From positions 18,414,001-18,478,000 of the forward strand of contig CM060732.1 of the NCBI GenBank assembly GCA_030704615.1: a DNA stretch of 64,000 nt, read 5' to 3'. The notes under the pieces were generated by a model that ran no database searches, was not told the origin of the DNA, and saw only the letters and a list, made by a program, of their open reading frames with translations. The DNA comes from Takakia lepidozioides (taxonomy: Eukaryota > Streptophyta > Takakiopsida > Takakiales > Takakiaceae). Within the stretch, counting starts at the first letter, position 1, and the number at the start of each line of letters is the position of its first letter. Made by a program: the position numbers and the translations under genes. This document shows positions 34,829 to 47,063 of this stretch, piece after piece.

Positions 34829-35657
34829 TTAACCCTTAAGTTCCCAAGCCCTTTTCTGACTTTTTACCAATTTTGGGTACCCAGCTGCAGTAAATTGCCC
34901 CCATAAACCTACCAAAATCATCCCCAGATTCCAGCCTTATAGCAGTGGCCAGCTCATTTATGCATGACATACCAAAAAATGAGCCAAGTCCACCCTGGAA
35001 ATTGTGAGATTATAGCGTTGGTCCGGACCTCAAATATCAGGTTGCAAAGAAAAAGTGAGAAAGAAATAGGTTTGACCAACTCAAAACCTAGCTTTATCCA
35101 TTTTTGCTTGCCCCAAGACCCACCATTTCCAAATTAGTAGTGGAGTGGCTATGACCCCACTAAATTGCAGGTCCAACTGATTTTTTCACCTATGCTTGCT
35201 ATGCATGCAATTACATGGGGGTTGAAATCTCAAAACTGACAAGAGAAAATGTGCCTCCAAATGAAGTACTTTTTTTTCTACAAATTTTTTAAAAGCCAAC
35301 TGCGGATGTGTGTATGTAATGCTCACACACCACAATGTGAAGCGCTTTTTCCAAAATTGCTAATTTTCTGCCAAAAATGGCCTTTGGAGTGCAATCTGTT
35401 TTGGGCTTGTTTACCTGCCACATCAGCGGTCAACAAGCCCTTTTCAGGCCCCAAAACGTAAATGAGAGATCTAAGATATTTTTTGTAGGTAGTAGCTTTT
35501 GTTTTTGTTTTTTTTTGTTTTTTGCATCATACTCGAGACAAATCCCTTGTCATTAAAGCTTCAGGAATGGGCCCCATCAGATTAGATCTGCAAAAATTAG
35601 GTCGAACTGCAAATTCAAAGTGACCCGATTCAAGGCGCTTGGGAACTTAAGGGTTAA
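34829..35657. mobile_element. piggyBac-like non-autonomous element (TTAA duplication)
   Basis: An 821 bp element (34833-35653) has perfect 17 bp terminal inverted repeats, CCCTTAAGTTCCCAAGC at the left and its complement at the right, directly flanked by TTAA at 34829-34832 and 35654-35657. TTAA duplications plus termini starting CCC/ending GGG are the signature of piggyBac transposons. Inside there is no transposase; a T-rich tract lies at 35500-35522. The perfect ends suggest fairly recent insertion. Confidence 0.85.
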
Positions 35658-36510
35658 CTTAGATTTTGTATGGGGGGAAATGGCAGAAGGGCCGAGTCAG
35701 CTGCCCTTCACCAGCGTAAAGAACCAACCTGCCCCTCCATGGCCCCTCCAAAATAGTCATCTTCCGAATTTCGTAAGGCCCTAGGCTAGGAGTCATACGC
35801 CTGGAGTAAGCAAGGTCCGTCCTCACAACTTTTTTACTTTTCTTTAAATGGGGAAAGTAGCCCGAAATGTATTACAAGGTAAGGAAAAAAATAACCTTAC
35901 AAAAGGTGCCATTGAGGCTGAGAAAGGGGACACTGCCCCCTGACCAAACTACTCTAACAACAAAAGGGGGAGGGAGGAAGAGAGGACAAGAGGACCAGAT
36001 ATCAAAGGAGGCCCAGAAAGCGAGACTGAACAGAAGACCCAAAAACTAGTAGCTCCCTCATTTCCGTTTGTAAGGTTCACAAAAGAGATGAGCCTTAGAC
36101 ACGCCCCTCCTTAAAGCTCCTAGGGTGCCGCCACTTAACCTCTGCCTCATCCCCATCAGCCGGCGAAACTCTAACTTAGCACTATGTGAACTGCCAGCAT
36201 GCTGTGCTCTCCTTCTGGCAAAGAGCTTCCGCCATAACCCGCCAAGCCTTGAGAAAGCAACAATTTTAACAAAGGGAATTTACATTTGGTCTTTTATGTT
36301 TTCTTAAACTTTTTTTTATCAGTTTCTTGTAGGGAATATGATGACGTGACTGCCTTAGGAAGCCAACACAGTAAGACACTCAATCTACCAGGGTTAAACA
36401 GGTGTGCTGATGACACTCAAAAGAACGCACATGATGTGTGCTACAAGTAAAGCTTCCAAACATTACAAGGAAAAAGCCTATGCACCAATTTCTTACCCTA
36501 ATCAAATTAA
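35658..36510. other. intergenic, nothing recognised
   Basis: Small lysine- and arginine-rich ORFs only; no domain. Confidence 0.4.
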
Positions 36511-36665
36511 GAGTAACATCCGACTCTGTGTTCGAATATTTTCTACAACATTGTTAGAAAAAAAAAAACTTACTTGAAGAATAATTAATTGAGAGTAACA
36601 TCGGACTCTACGTCCAAAGATTTTCTACAACATTGTTAGAAAAAATAATCTTACTTGAAGAAACA
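36511..36665 (+). repeat. tandem repeat, 82 bp x 2
   Basis: Copies start GAGTAACATC at 36511 and 36593, share TTTTCTACAACATTGTTAGAA and end CTTACTTGAAGAA; the difference is in the poly-A run and a few bases. Confidence 0.85.
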
Positions 36666-36675
36666 CAGAGATTAA

Positions 36676-38589
36676 GAGGAGACGACTTGCGTAAGTAAGA
36701 GCCACTTCCCCTTGCACATAATATTGCCCATTTCTAGTTGGCCAGGCTGCTCCCTCCAATACAATGTATCTCTATATTGATGGAAATGAGGGTTATAATG
36801 GAGTAATGAATACCAGGAGACTGATAATAGCCAGTGGCATCTTCCTTCCTAACTTGCTATCAATGGACTGTAGTCCCATGCATGAGAGAGAAGGAGTAAG
36901 TTAGGTATAATCTTTCCTTTGCAGGCTTCTGCATGTCAGCGGGCCATCACCATCTATTCAATAATTTGCATAGGGGGATCCATCCAGTCAGTGCCAGCAG
37001 CCTTGACTTGTGAAATTGAAACTGCTGTGTATATTGAAAATCCAGACTGAGTTCTGATTACCTTTGAGAATTTTATAAAATTTATGAAACCAGGTGAGGT
37101 TTTTTATTTATTTATTTATTTAAAGAGGGATGGTGGCCTCGAAGCTTTATAGATATGCGCGTAAAGATCGCGAAATACATCCGAAGAAAGAGTCAAAATG
37201 GGGATGATAGTGGAGGAAAAAATAACCTCCAAAGAGAGCCGTGAAGGCTTGACGCATGGGGTACACCCAGATGACCGAAGGGGGAAGTAAAGATGACGAA
37301 CTAAAGTGCAACAGATCCCTGCTCAATGTAGAGACTAGGGCTGACTAGCAATGAACCAGCTAGTTAGCCAGAAGCACCAAGCAAGGTGCCCTACTGCAGA
37401 ATGAGATGGGGACCAAGTGCCCATGCCAAAAACCTGAAGCATCAATACCACTGCACTATGCTCCAAAGTCCAACTGAACCTTCGATTTGTATGAACTCAG
37501 CTTCTGGTGACGCCAATTGACATCCTGTGCCTCAGACTCAGCTGGTGATTTGCCAAGCCCTGGGGAAGTTGTCATTCCAAACGATTCGAGTGTCAGAGAT
37601 CTGGGTACAGATGATACTGTCTTTAGCCCAGGTGATGTCGAAGTCCGAGAACAGCTGTTGCCTCCTCCTTTCATTACACTTGCTGGAATCTACAAAGCAA
37701 TACCCGCCACGCCTTATGGCCCTCAATCACCAGCTCTGCATAAATTTTGCATAGAACCGCTCTGATACTGGGGCTGACCGGTCTTGGAGCACAAGTTGCA
37801 AAGAGGTAGACCAATGAAGAACACAAAAAAAAACAAATAAACAAATAAACATGCTAGTGTTTGCCCGTTTGCCCTCTCTACTAGCAAATATCCTAGTTAT
37901 CAAATTATTGTACCCTTCCTTATTACCCGGCCATTGAATAGATTTACCCTGAGGGTAAGGGTATCCTTCGAAATTTCAAACCCCAGGGTATAATCCCTTA
38001 AGGGTATAACAAAAATAATTATCCTCGACAAGGGTAGGGTAAGGGTATTTTTGAATTTCCAGGGTAGGGTATATCCATATACCCTTATTGGGTTTTACCC
38101 TTAGGGTATAATGGCAGAAAAATGGTATCCTCCCAACACTGGTTTTTACCTACCCAAGGAGCCTTGCATGGTGCATGTCTTGGGTTACTTACAGGAATTT
38201 GAACATGATTTTTCAGCACACAAGATGCTTGCTTATATGCTTGTCTTGTTGTCATGACATGTACATAAACAAACCCCGCCCTCCCACCCTGTTTAATCAT
38301 GAATGATTGGGTGAAATCAATTGGGAAGTCATGACAAGAATGGAGGTGTTAGATGGTGCCATGTTTATGGGCTGTTTATGTCTTTAATTGACAATGACCC
38401 TACTGGGTCTTGTCCATGTCTTGACATGACATGAGTAACTTCCATCTCTCCCTCTCTCCATCTCTCTCCTTCTTTTCCCTCATCTCTCCCTCTGTCCCAT
38501 GAAGATGTGGAGAGAGAAGGAGAAAGGGAGAAAGAAGGAGTGAGGAGGGGAAAAAAAACTAAAAAAGAAGGTGGGGGGGGGGGGGGGGT
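36676..38589. other. intergenic with low-complexity tracts
   Basis: 37927-38130 is a degenerate cluster of AGGGTA/TACCCT motifs in both orientations (AGGGTAGGGTAAGGGTAT and similar), not the plant telomere unit. 38440-38560 is CT/GA-rich and 38573-38588 is a run of G. No gene is recognised. Confidence 0.5.
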
Positions 38590-38633
38590 GTGACTCAGCA
38601 GCACCAACATCTGAGCAACAGCTGCTGAGTCAC
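38590..38633. repeat. perfect 13 bp inverted repeat
   Basis: GTGACTCAGCAGC (38590-38602) and its exact complement (38621-38633) are separated by 18 bases. It lies about 260 bp before the SET gene start and just right of the G run; it may mark an element end or form a hairpin. Confidence 0.7.
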
Positions 38634-38890
38634 TCCCCTCGGTCTTTGGCTCTTAGGTTTTAAGGGTTACATAGTTTAGTTTAGGGTTAGTTATAATATA
38701 GTTAGTTTAGGATTAGCTGCAATATAGTTTTGTTTTTAGGGTTTGGTTTTGTTGTGGGGTGGGGTGGGGACATATGGCTTTACGTTTGTAGGGTTTTTTT
38801 TTCAAGTTTTTCCAAGGGTTGGGAGTGTAACTCCTCCGGAGGTTACAGTGGGTCACAATACGGTACTCTACCTCTCTCTCGTGCTAGGTC

Positions 38891-40693
38891 ATGCCACGTG
38901 TTTATCGACGTGTCACGCTTGAGGATTCGTTGCCGGCTGTGCCACAACCACCTGCTGAGGGCGAGACAGCACGTTCGCCTCGTCTACGAATTAGGCGGCA
39001 TCGCCATGTCCGCACAGCTTTGCCCCCACGACCACCACCCCGAGGTCATAGGCCGCCAAGTCCAGAGGCACGAGCCCCGGGGAGACCCCGCCGGGACCGC
39101 CTCCCCAAGATTGAGTGTTGGTGCAGTTGGTGTTGGGCACGACTACCGGTTGGGAGGACCACACCGATGATGCGGCGACCCCATGTTGTGTAAAAACATT
39201 ACGCCAAGTACGAGATTGCTGATGCAGCAAAGGTAAGTCGTCCATATATCTTCTCACGTACTCCTCAATTAAAAGTACTATATCTAATGAAACCTCGCGT
39301 TTGTGAATTGAGTATGGATGCATTTCATATCATGCATCTTGCAGCCCCATCTTGATGTCCAAGCTCGCAATTTTTTTGCTGAAGAGGAATACCGATACGG
39401 GTTTCTTCCTTCTTACGAGCCCCACCCCGTTCCAGATGTGAACATTTTTTTCTCGCAACATGACGTAGATGCAGTTTGTGAGGTAGCGGGGTACGATGCG
39501 TGTTTTTCTATTTTTGGGCACTAGGCTAGGTGCTTGCCACCTACGCACACAAATTCGTCATCCTCGACATCGGCACCCCCATCATCCGCATCGTCCGTTC
39601 CTCCTATTGTAGATGGTCTTTCCTCATCACCATTGCCATCCGAGGTCCCTCATACCGACCGGCTACGTGTCCCTTCCTCTCCATTGCCGAAACCACAACT
39701 GCCACCGAGTCTGAGTTCGACATCCTCGACATCGACACCCCCATCATCACCATCATCCGCATCGTCCGTTCCTCCTATTGTACATGTTATTTCTTCATCA
39801 CCATTGCCATCCCGGCCATCTCGGCCAGTACTACCTCCACTTGAGATCCCTCATACCAACCTACGTGGTCTCTTCCCCTCCATTGCCGAGACCACAGCCG
39901 CCACCGAGTCCGTATCCGGGTCCTCCGGCAGAACCCAGATGGATCCCACCACCTTTGGGGACTGTGTATGACTGGGACCAATGGATCACTAGGTTCTCAC
40001 TCCGGGAGAAGGACCCCCGAAGTGATGGACGGGCGCCACCCCCTAGGAGAGGTGGACCGAAGTTGTTTCGCACGGTTGGTTCGCGCCTTCGCCGGCCTGA
40101 TGACGGCACCATACGTCATCGTGGTGCTAGGGAGCTATTCACGATGGGAGTCCAACCCCATTTCTACCAATGTCTTGTGTCTTGTCCAGTTCCGATTCCC
40201 GAGGGTGAGCCCTTTCTTTTTTGGGGTCGCATGTGTTGCGTGATGGAGGCAATGGACCCTAGTATGGGTTGCGGATTTTTTTTTATAGAGGATGTAGTTT
40301 TGGGGGGGGGGAGAGGATTCTGTGGATTTGTTCTCCTATTTTGGGCCGAGGTACACCCACCGGGAGTGGCAATTATTGCAGACACACGGCCTTGGGTCCT
40401 TGATCCATCCTTACATCCTTGTTGTGAACGACAATGATGTAAGGGCGAGAAATTTGGGCCGCAAAACCCATATTTATTGTGACGGAAACCCCGATGTGTA
40501 CAGCAACGTGGCTGGGCTCATCAACAGTTCAGTTACCTTACCGCCGGGCCACACCGCCAACGTGTTTTGGGATGAGCGCCATGACGGGGATAGTAGATTG
40601 GACCCTAACATCACCACTTTTGTGATGACATGTGCAAGGAGGACTATTAGGGCTGGAGAGGAGTTGTTTGCAGAGTATGACTTTAGGCGTTAG
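38891..40693 (+). pseudogene. SET-domain protein gene, broken
   Basis: Exon 1 (38891-39232) is arginine- and proline-rich and has an in-frame TAA at 39191; a 112 nt intron (GTAAGT...TTGCAG) follows, and exon 2 opens in phase at 39345. After a TAG at 39522 the same frame encodes a long Ser/Pro-rich linker. The frame then shifts, and the last part (40322-40693) is the C-terminal half of a SET methyltransferase domain: YSNVAGLINSSVTLPPGHTA, NVFW, TFVMTCARRTIRAGEELFAE and YDF. The N-terminal half of SET is blurred by a shift near nine-base T and G runs (40267-40311). SET enzymes methylate histone lysines. Whether this belongs to the CACTA element next door is inference from adjacency and shared strand. 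Confidence 0.75.
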
Positions 40694-41302
40694 CCGACTT
40701 TCATCATTTGTAGATGGACATAGGAAGACATTTTGTATATTGAGGTGGCTTCCTCCACCGTGTATATATATACATAGGCATTGATGTGTATTTGGATGCA
40801 GTTTTTCATGCTATATTCAAGGGAGTTTGGGTGGACGTTATATGTGAATTTGGGTATTTTGAATTATATAGTGTCTCCTTCATGTGGTGAAGCAATGTAT
40901 GTATTCCCCTCGTGTGTACAATGTGTACTTTGGGTTTTATCCTGTATGATAATGAACAACGCCATGTATGGAAATTGATAATGACATGGTTGTTTTTGGG
41001 CATCTTAGGATGCCGGCCACAACCCCACGACGTTAATTCATGAAGTTCATGATCTTGTCATGAACTGGGATTTTGTTCCTTCGGAGGGGGGTGTGTATCA
41101 AAGGGACCTGACAATTAAAAAAAAAAGACCATATCATGTTGGCTGCCATTGTACCGTATGAGTGTTCCCATTTCATGCTTATTATTACTTTGGATTTTAC
41201 ATTAATCTTCTTTTCTTTGGCGCAATTCCGATGGAAGATTGATGAGTGATGTAATCATGTAGTAAGATGTGTCATTCGTTATGAAGTATAATTAGCATAC
41301 AG
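40694..41302. other. spacer between SET gene and transposase
   Basis: No ORF of note. The missing N-terminal part of the transposase should lie here or upstream but cannot be found. Confidence 0.4.
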
Positions 41303-43695
41303 GACTTACTGTTTGCTCGGGGTTGAGCACTAAAGGGTACCACACATGCCTGCATTGTGGCGATGAACTTGATGCACAAAGCTCCAACAATCTTCGCAAG
41401 ATGGTGTATCCCAACTACCGCAAGTTTTTTCCTATGAGCCATCATTGGAGAAGAAGAGACAAACACTTATTTGATGGCAAAGTGGAGTTACGTCCCCCAC
41501 ATGTGACACCATCCGGGCACTTTTGGGAAGACCGATGGAAGAAGGCTCATCCGGAGGGGTCTGGTGAAGTGGAGGTGCGCGGCATGAAGCGGCTTTCAAT
41601 CTTCTACGAGTTGCCATATTGGGCAGTATATATTCCACAAAAACACCATCAATATTGCTATGCATGCATGTGATATTGCATGTTTTGTATGATTTCCATT
41701 GTCACTTTCACGACAAAATAGACGTGTAAGAATTTGTGGGTGGGGATATGTGTAGGACCTGAAGATTCGTCATCTTCTAGATCCCATGCATATTGAGAAT
41801 AATGTTTGCTCGTCCTTTTTTCGTGTTCTTTATGGCACGCCGGCAAAGAATGGAGTGGCTGCGAAAAGAGATTCTCTCGGTGTTAGAAAGGAACTTGAGG
41901 AGCAGGGTCGCATGCCCCATCTATGGGCCGAAGAAAATGGTGTGGACCTAAAGGGTGTTGTACGGTGGAAGTATAGGCGTGCACCTTGGCAATGGACAAA
42001 GGAGGAATACAAAAAAGTGATAGCCACCATAGGAGCTGTCCGAACATCAACTGGTTATGGGTCATCCCTCCGTATGAAGTTCAACGAAGACGGGGTCCAT
42101 GGTTTGAAGTCTCATGACTACCACAATCTATTGCAAGACATCTTGCCCATTGCAGTACGTGGGACATTGACTCCCGAGGTTCGCGAGACGGTCTATAGAT
42201 TGGGAGCATTGTTCCGGTGGATTTGCTCCAAAGAGTTGGAGGAAGCGCACTTTCCACGCATGAAGAAGGAGGCGGCGGTGGTCATGTGTATGTTAGAGAT
42301 GCACCTTCCTCCCTCCTTCTTTGACATCCACGTGCACTTGGTAGTGCACTTAGTGGAAGAGGCTTCGATTGCCGGCCCCGTTCATTCTCGGTGGATGTAC
42401 TACCTTGAGCGATACATGAAGACTTTGAAAGCACATGTAAGACAAATGGCACACCCGGAGGGTAGCATGGCGGAGGGGTATACATTGCAAGAGGCTATGT
42501 TCTACTACATGGAGTACTTGGCAAGGGTGGATAAGGAAGCCCCTCCGATGTGGAAGGAAGATGAGGATATACGAACCAAGGACATCGTTTTGCCCAAAAA
42601 TTCAAAGAGGGTAAAATTACCCATCATGGTGATTAACCAAGCGCATGAGTACATACTGAAGAACACCCCATCCATACATGAGTGGGAGACAAGATACAAT
42701 AATCTTGTTCAGCAACGACAGGAGGAGACGGTTGCGTGGAGGCGGAACCATGCAAAAACGACTACACGCGCTCCGCGAGCAAGGGGCCGGGGTAGGAATA
42801 TGCCTTCATAAGAATTGCCCATGGAATTGCAGCCTCTAAGTTCATTCCGCCATTGGCTTCGGACTGAAGTAGAGGATAGCATTGCGAAAGGTGAGGTGGT
42901 TTCAGATTTGGTGCAAGACATTGCAAGGGGCCCCTCTCAATTTGCGACCTCATACACGGCGGTTTGGGTTCATGGTCGTCATTTCCGCATTCGTGCTCTT
43001 GACATGAAGCGCAAAACAACGGCTTGTGTGCCTCATATTAGCAAGACTCCGTGTGGGGCAGGGGAGATACACGACCATGCGCACACTCAACTACTTTGGA
43101 GAGCTTGAGAGCATACTCCAACTTCAGTATACAAGGCACCAGCCTCTTATCTTCAAGACAAGGTGGTTCCAGCCACATCTTGTGGGGCCATCCGCAACAA
43201 TAGTGGAAGACGAGTCTGGTTTCATGCGCGTCAATACAGATAGGCTCGAGTTTACTTATCGTCCCTCCGATGAGCATTTTTCATGGCCTTCAGACATAGA
43301 GCAAGTTTTCTTTTCCGGATCGGAAGGTGGTTGTGCATGCTCACCCAAGAGGAAGACGTATCTATCATGATCGGGGATCTACATGGGGCGAGGCAAATGC
43401 GGAGGAGGAAGAGACTGGTCATGGTGACACTGATGTTGGCTGAGGTTGGATAAAGGGGATACAAGAGAATGATGACGCCCCGGACAATGTATCCCGGACC
43501 CTATACGATGAGGCTCCATTAGATGCGGATGTTGGAGAAGAAGATGAAGACATGGTCATTGAAACCGAGGTGGAAGATGATTCAGATATGTCTTTTGGTG
43601 ACCAGGCCATTTATGACAATGATTTTGATGAGCAAGAAGACTTGCAGCTTGATGATGACGAAGAAGCTCCGGATAATGATGTTCAAGTTGATTAG
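41303..43695 (+). pseudogene. CACTA (En/Spm)-type transposase, 5'-truncated and frameshifted
   Basis: An acceptor CATACAG precedes an exon opening GLSTKGYHTCLHCGDELD, then YRKFFPMSHHWRRRDKHLFD and SIFYELPYWA: the Transposase_21 core. A 130 nt intron (41626-41755) follows in phase, then DLKIRHLLDPMHIENNVCSS. The next part is DUF4218 (IHVHLVVHLVEEASIAGPVH, RWMYYLERYMKTLK) up to a TAA at 42809, and in the same frame DUF4216 begins (FRHWLRTEVE, DIARGPSQFA), shifts near 43050, and shows LNYFGELESILQLQY and DIEQVFF. A very acidic tail (EEDEDMVIETEVEDDSD) ends at 43695. The family cuts and pastes CACTA elements. The N-terminus is missing, and no CACTA/TAGTG termini were found. Confidence 0.92.
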
Positions 43696-44395
43696 ACACG
43701 TAATCAAAGCTATATAATAATTCTCGCACAGAATTGTACCCATCCCTTCGATTGATTGTACATGTACATGCATGTAGCTTATTTCTATGATTGATTAATG
43801 AAAAATCCATGAAAAAAATCTTTTGTAGGTGTGGCGATCTATGAATGATTTTAGTGAAGTTGTGACTCGAAAAGTGACTCTAGGATTATTGAGTTTTTGT
43901 ACGAGGGCAAGAATGTTGGAAGACATGGTTCTTGTTCTACAAGTGCTAACCAAGACTTATCCCTGGAAACCCTTCAATCGATTTGGTTACCATGATCTCG
44001 ATGCAACAGAAAGAATCTTCGAAATTGGTGTGAAAGACAACAATGTTGCCAAAACCATTGCCAAAGCAATCTACCCTCAACCCTCTAATCCCATGGCCCT
44101 TCCCTTTTCCTTTCCTAGTGTCCCCACCCCCTCTTCTTGCCCTTTGTCTTTAACAATAAGGCCGCTGGGGTTGATCACGATCTCCCACATACAAGATAGA
44201 CCTATTATATTGTAGCACAAAATGAGGACTAAAAAGATTTGCAACAATGGATCCATTCAGCTTGGCCTCTGCCATGACCTTTGCTAAAGACAATATTGCG
44301 ATTTCCCGTCGTCGCAGAACTGTTGGGGCATCGCAATGCCGTCACAAGGCGACCCCTGAAGGTCGCAACCCCCTGCATTTACAATATCTATGATT
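43696..44395. other. downstream of the transposase; ORF of unknown nature
   Basis: A 128-codon ORF (43829-44215) begins WRSMNDFSEVVTRKVTLGLL and has no domain I recognise. 44250-44370 is rich in GTCGCA/GCGACC motifs and resembles 57462-57580 (CTGGCCTCTGCCATGA is shared). Confidence 0.45.
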
Positions 44396-44722
44396 GCGGA
44401 TTTTTCCTACGCAATGATTTTTGTTTTGGCTCTATTTTGTTCTGTGAATGCAAACCCCAGACCACTACATCCATGGAAAAAACTGGACCAAACAAAAATA
44501 AAAATAAACAAAGAGTTTCCTTCACTCACTATTGCGGAACTCTCTATGGAGAGTGCATGAAGTTGAAAAGAACTAAACTTGGGAGTGCAAATAAGAGAAG
44601 AAAATATGGTTTTTAGTCCAAATGATTTTTGTTCACTCCCAAAATTTGCACACGCATTGCAAACGTTGTCATTAAGCATATGGCTTGGGAACGGAATAAA
44701 ACAAAATCATGTGCATGTGCAA
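44396..44722 (+). repeat. ~330 bp dispersed repeat, copy 1
   Basis: Runs from GATTTTTCCTACGCAATGAT to ATCATGTGCATG. Diagnostic blocks shared by all copies: ACTCTCTATG(G/A)AGAGTGCATG, TTGTTC(A/G)CT with TTTGCAC, and AAGCATATGG. The same repeat occurs at 52.15, 54.02, 57.80 and 59.03 kb, all on the plus strand. Confidence 0.85.
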
Positions 44723-44995
44723 AAAATCATCATCCCACCTGAGAGGATGAGGAGGAGGATGTGGCGGTGGCAAGGTTGCACACGTCAGTGACGTCACGTC
44801 GGACCTGACGCTGACGCGACCAACGTCACGTCTGTTTTGCCGAAAAATCAGTAAAACATGAGTTAGGTGAAAAATATGTCACGTAGGTGGACACGTTGTA
44901 TTCCAATCGACACCTTGGCAAGTGAATGAAATGTTTTATAAATTACTCAATCCGCCAATAATTGAGGTCATTTTTAAATCATTATTCTTAAATTG

Positions 44996-45616
44996 GTGCG
45001 ACCTCCAAATGGTGGTGGTTGCAGAATTTATCTTATTTTTTAATAGTTGCAACCATTAGCAGAGGGGTTGTTGCAACATTTTTTGTTTTTTAAAAATAGA
45101 TGCGACCACCAGTAGGGGTGGTCGCATTTTTTTTCTTTTTTTAAACAGTTGCGACCACTGCTACTGGTGGTCGCACAATTTTTATTTTATTTGTAATAGG
45201 TGCGACCACCGGCATGGGGGTGGTCGAAGAATTTTAATTGTTTTTTTTTTATTAAAAAAAATTCTCTGTGTCCACGAGCATGGGGGTGGTCGCAGCATTT
45301 TTCGTTTTTTTAATAGGTGCGACCACCAGCATGGGGGTGGTCGCAGAAATTTTGTATTTGTTTAATAGGTGCGACCACGAGCAGGGGGGTGGTCGCAGAA
45401 ATTTGATGTTTTTTTAATAGGTGCGACCACCAACAGGGAGGTGATCGCAGCAATTTTTATTTTTTTTATAAATAATCTCTGTGACCACGAGCATGGGGGT
45501 GGTCGCAAAAATTTTCTTTTTTTTAATAGGTGCGACCACCAGCATGAGGGTGGTCGCAGCAGTTTTTTTTTTAAAAAAAACATGCGACTTCTTCGTGCGA
45601 CCTGAAGCGATCGCAG
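44996..45616 (+). repeat. palindrome array 1 (about 11 units of ~52 bp)
   Basis: Tandem units each contain GCGACCACC, a 6-10 base centre (typically AGCATGGG) and GGTGGTCGC, separated by T-rich spacers ending AATAG. Units start near 44997, 45046, 45107, 45147, 45197, 45263, 45317, 45369, 45421, 45476 and 45531, with a degenerate one at 45582 and GCGATCGC at 45607. The first units are the most diverged. ORFs on either strand here are artefacts of the repeat. Confidence 0.93.
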
Positions 45617-45662
45617 CATTGGATCTGATTTGTCGAGCGTGTGAGGCTTGGAGGCTGGAGGG

Positions 45663-45670
45663 TATATAAG
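45663..45670 (+). promoter_or_regulatory. TATA box of the BED-finger gene
   Basis: TATATAAG about 50 bp after array 1. Comparable boxes lie near arrays 2 and 3. Confidence 0.6.
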
Positions 45671-45981
45671 ATGGTCCCAATGCCCCTCACTTCTTTTGTG
45701 GCAAACACTTTTGTGGCGAGTGAATGTTCTCTATTCCTTGAGCAAGAGTGTAAGCCCAAGAGGAGGGTGCGGACCGTTTGCTGTTGTGGCTTCCACCAGA
45801 GCCACTGCAGCAAATTGTCGAAAAGCACAATACTACATGGTGCATTGATCCACTTGGATTGATGCCGTAGTACTGGGCCATCGTATTCTGTTCTAACTTC
45901 TATTGCTCTTGACAAATCTACCAAGTACACTAGTGTTCTTCGTTCAACTTTAAGTCTGTGATTAGGGTTTTGGGTGTGAGG

Positions 45982-47063
45982 ATGAGGGAGGAGTGGATCC
46001 CTTGATTCACCATAGACCCGCACAAAAAGGATGGTGTTCAATGCAATCTTTGTGCATTGAAGCTGGCGGGTCGCAAAGATCGCATGTTATATCACCTCGG
46101 CTACAAAGATAGGAAGAATGCAGGGGTTAGTTTATGCCCAAAAGCCTCCATGCAAGTGAAAGCCCACTTTGCCCAATGTGGAGGCAATATCCCCCCGTCT
46201 CTTGATGTGGCCGCGGCTTCTGAGCCAAATACTCCAGGTTCGAATCAAACTGTCATTTAGAGTTGTACCTAGGGGGATTCTTGCGAGGCGTCTACTGTTC
46301 GTGGAGAAGCCGGTGGATCAGGAGCAACACCCGATTGTACGCCAGCACTTGTACGGACCAGACCATTGAGGCAACAATCAATGCAAGAAGACTTAAAATT
46401 TTGTAGTAATCTGCGCTTCTAAGCCAACCGTGCTTCATCTCACCCTGCTCCATCTCATGTTTCTCTTTCTTAAGCCGGTCCATCCCATGCTGGTCCATCT
46501 AGTCTCTCTCCCCCTCATGTAATTCCTTCCATCGCTACTCCGATCCTGGGAGATGGTTCTTCTGCTGCGGGACTTCTGCAAGTCGAACCATCGGATGACG
46601 ACGACCGGCCATTGTTGTTTCATCTGGCCCGACGATGTCCGCATGTGAACCGTGCTCCCTCGACCCTCGCTGGTCCATCTCATGCCCCTTCCTCTCATGT
46701 CGGCCCCTCTGATGTACATGCGAGTAGCCTTTCTCATACGAGACCTGCTCCAAGGCCACCACGAAATCCGGGACAAGCCCAGAAACGGCAGAGAATTGTG
46801 CAACCTTTTGTTGGTGACCGACCTGTGAACAGGCCTGAAACTTAGATGGTATTAATGATATGAGTGGAAATCGACCAGAGAGACAACTGAACGTACTCTG
46901 AAGACGACTACAGGTCCAATGGCCAGTTGCCTCTGGAAACGAAAGAACAGATGGAGGTCATGATTCTAGCACTGATCATGGGAACGGGGGTGCAGTGAGT
47001 GGGGACGAAGATTTTGTACTAGATGTGAGATCATACCATCGTCGTCGTGGCAGACGGAATTAG
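45982..47063 (+). pseudogene. BED-type zinc-finger protein with Ser/Pro/His-rich and basic tail
   Basis: From the ATG at 45982 one frame runs to 46845, broken by TGA (46003) and by TAG, TAG, TAA and TAA between 46258 and 46470; a shift then brings in the last ~70 codons, ending RSYHRRRGRRN at 47063. The N-terminus is a BED finger: DGVQCNLCALKLAGRKDRML, YHL and a distal C in VSLCPK, as at the N-terminus of hAT transposases and related DNA-binding proteins. RQQSMQEDL, an acidic PSDDDDRPL, PSH/GPS repeats and a basic RPPRNPGQAQKRQR follow. There is no hAT catalytic or dimerisation domain. It may bind the adjacent arrays (inference). All extra stops fit single transitions. Confidence 0.7.

Noticed and set aside
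37927-38130. Interstitial telomere repeat
   Set aside because: Motifs are AGGGTA/AGGGTAAGGGTAT in mixed orientation, not TTTAGGG in tandem.
40267-40311. Frame change in the SET gene as proof of decay
   Set aside because: It falls at nine-base T and G runs, where a sequencing or assembly length error is possible; decay is supported instead by the separate in-frame stops.
41303-43695. Complete, active CACTA element
   Set aside because: The transposase lacks its N-terminus and is frameshifted, and no CACTA/TAGTG terminal repeats could be found on either side.
44996-45616. CRISPR-like array
   Set aside because: Units are palindromic with AT-rich, similar spacers rather than unique ones, and the genome is a plant's.
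45362-45680. Minus- and plus-strand ORFs rich in CDHxxGGGRxF repeats
   Set aside because: They are the palindrome array read as protein; frames open and close with spacer length.
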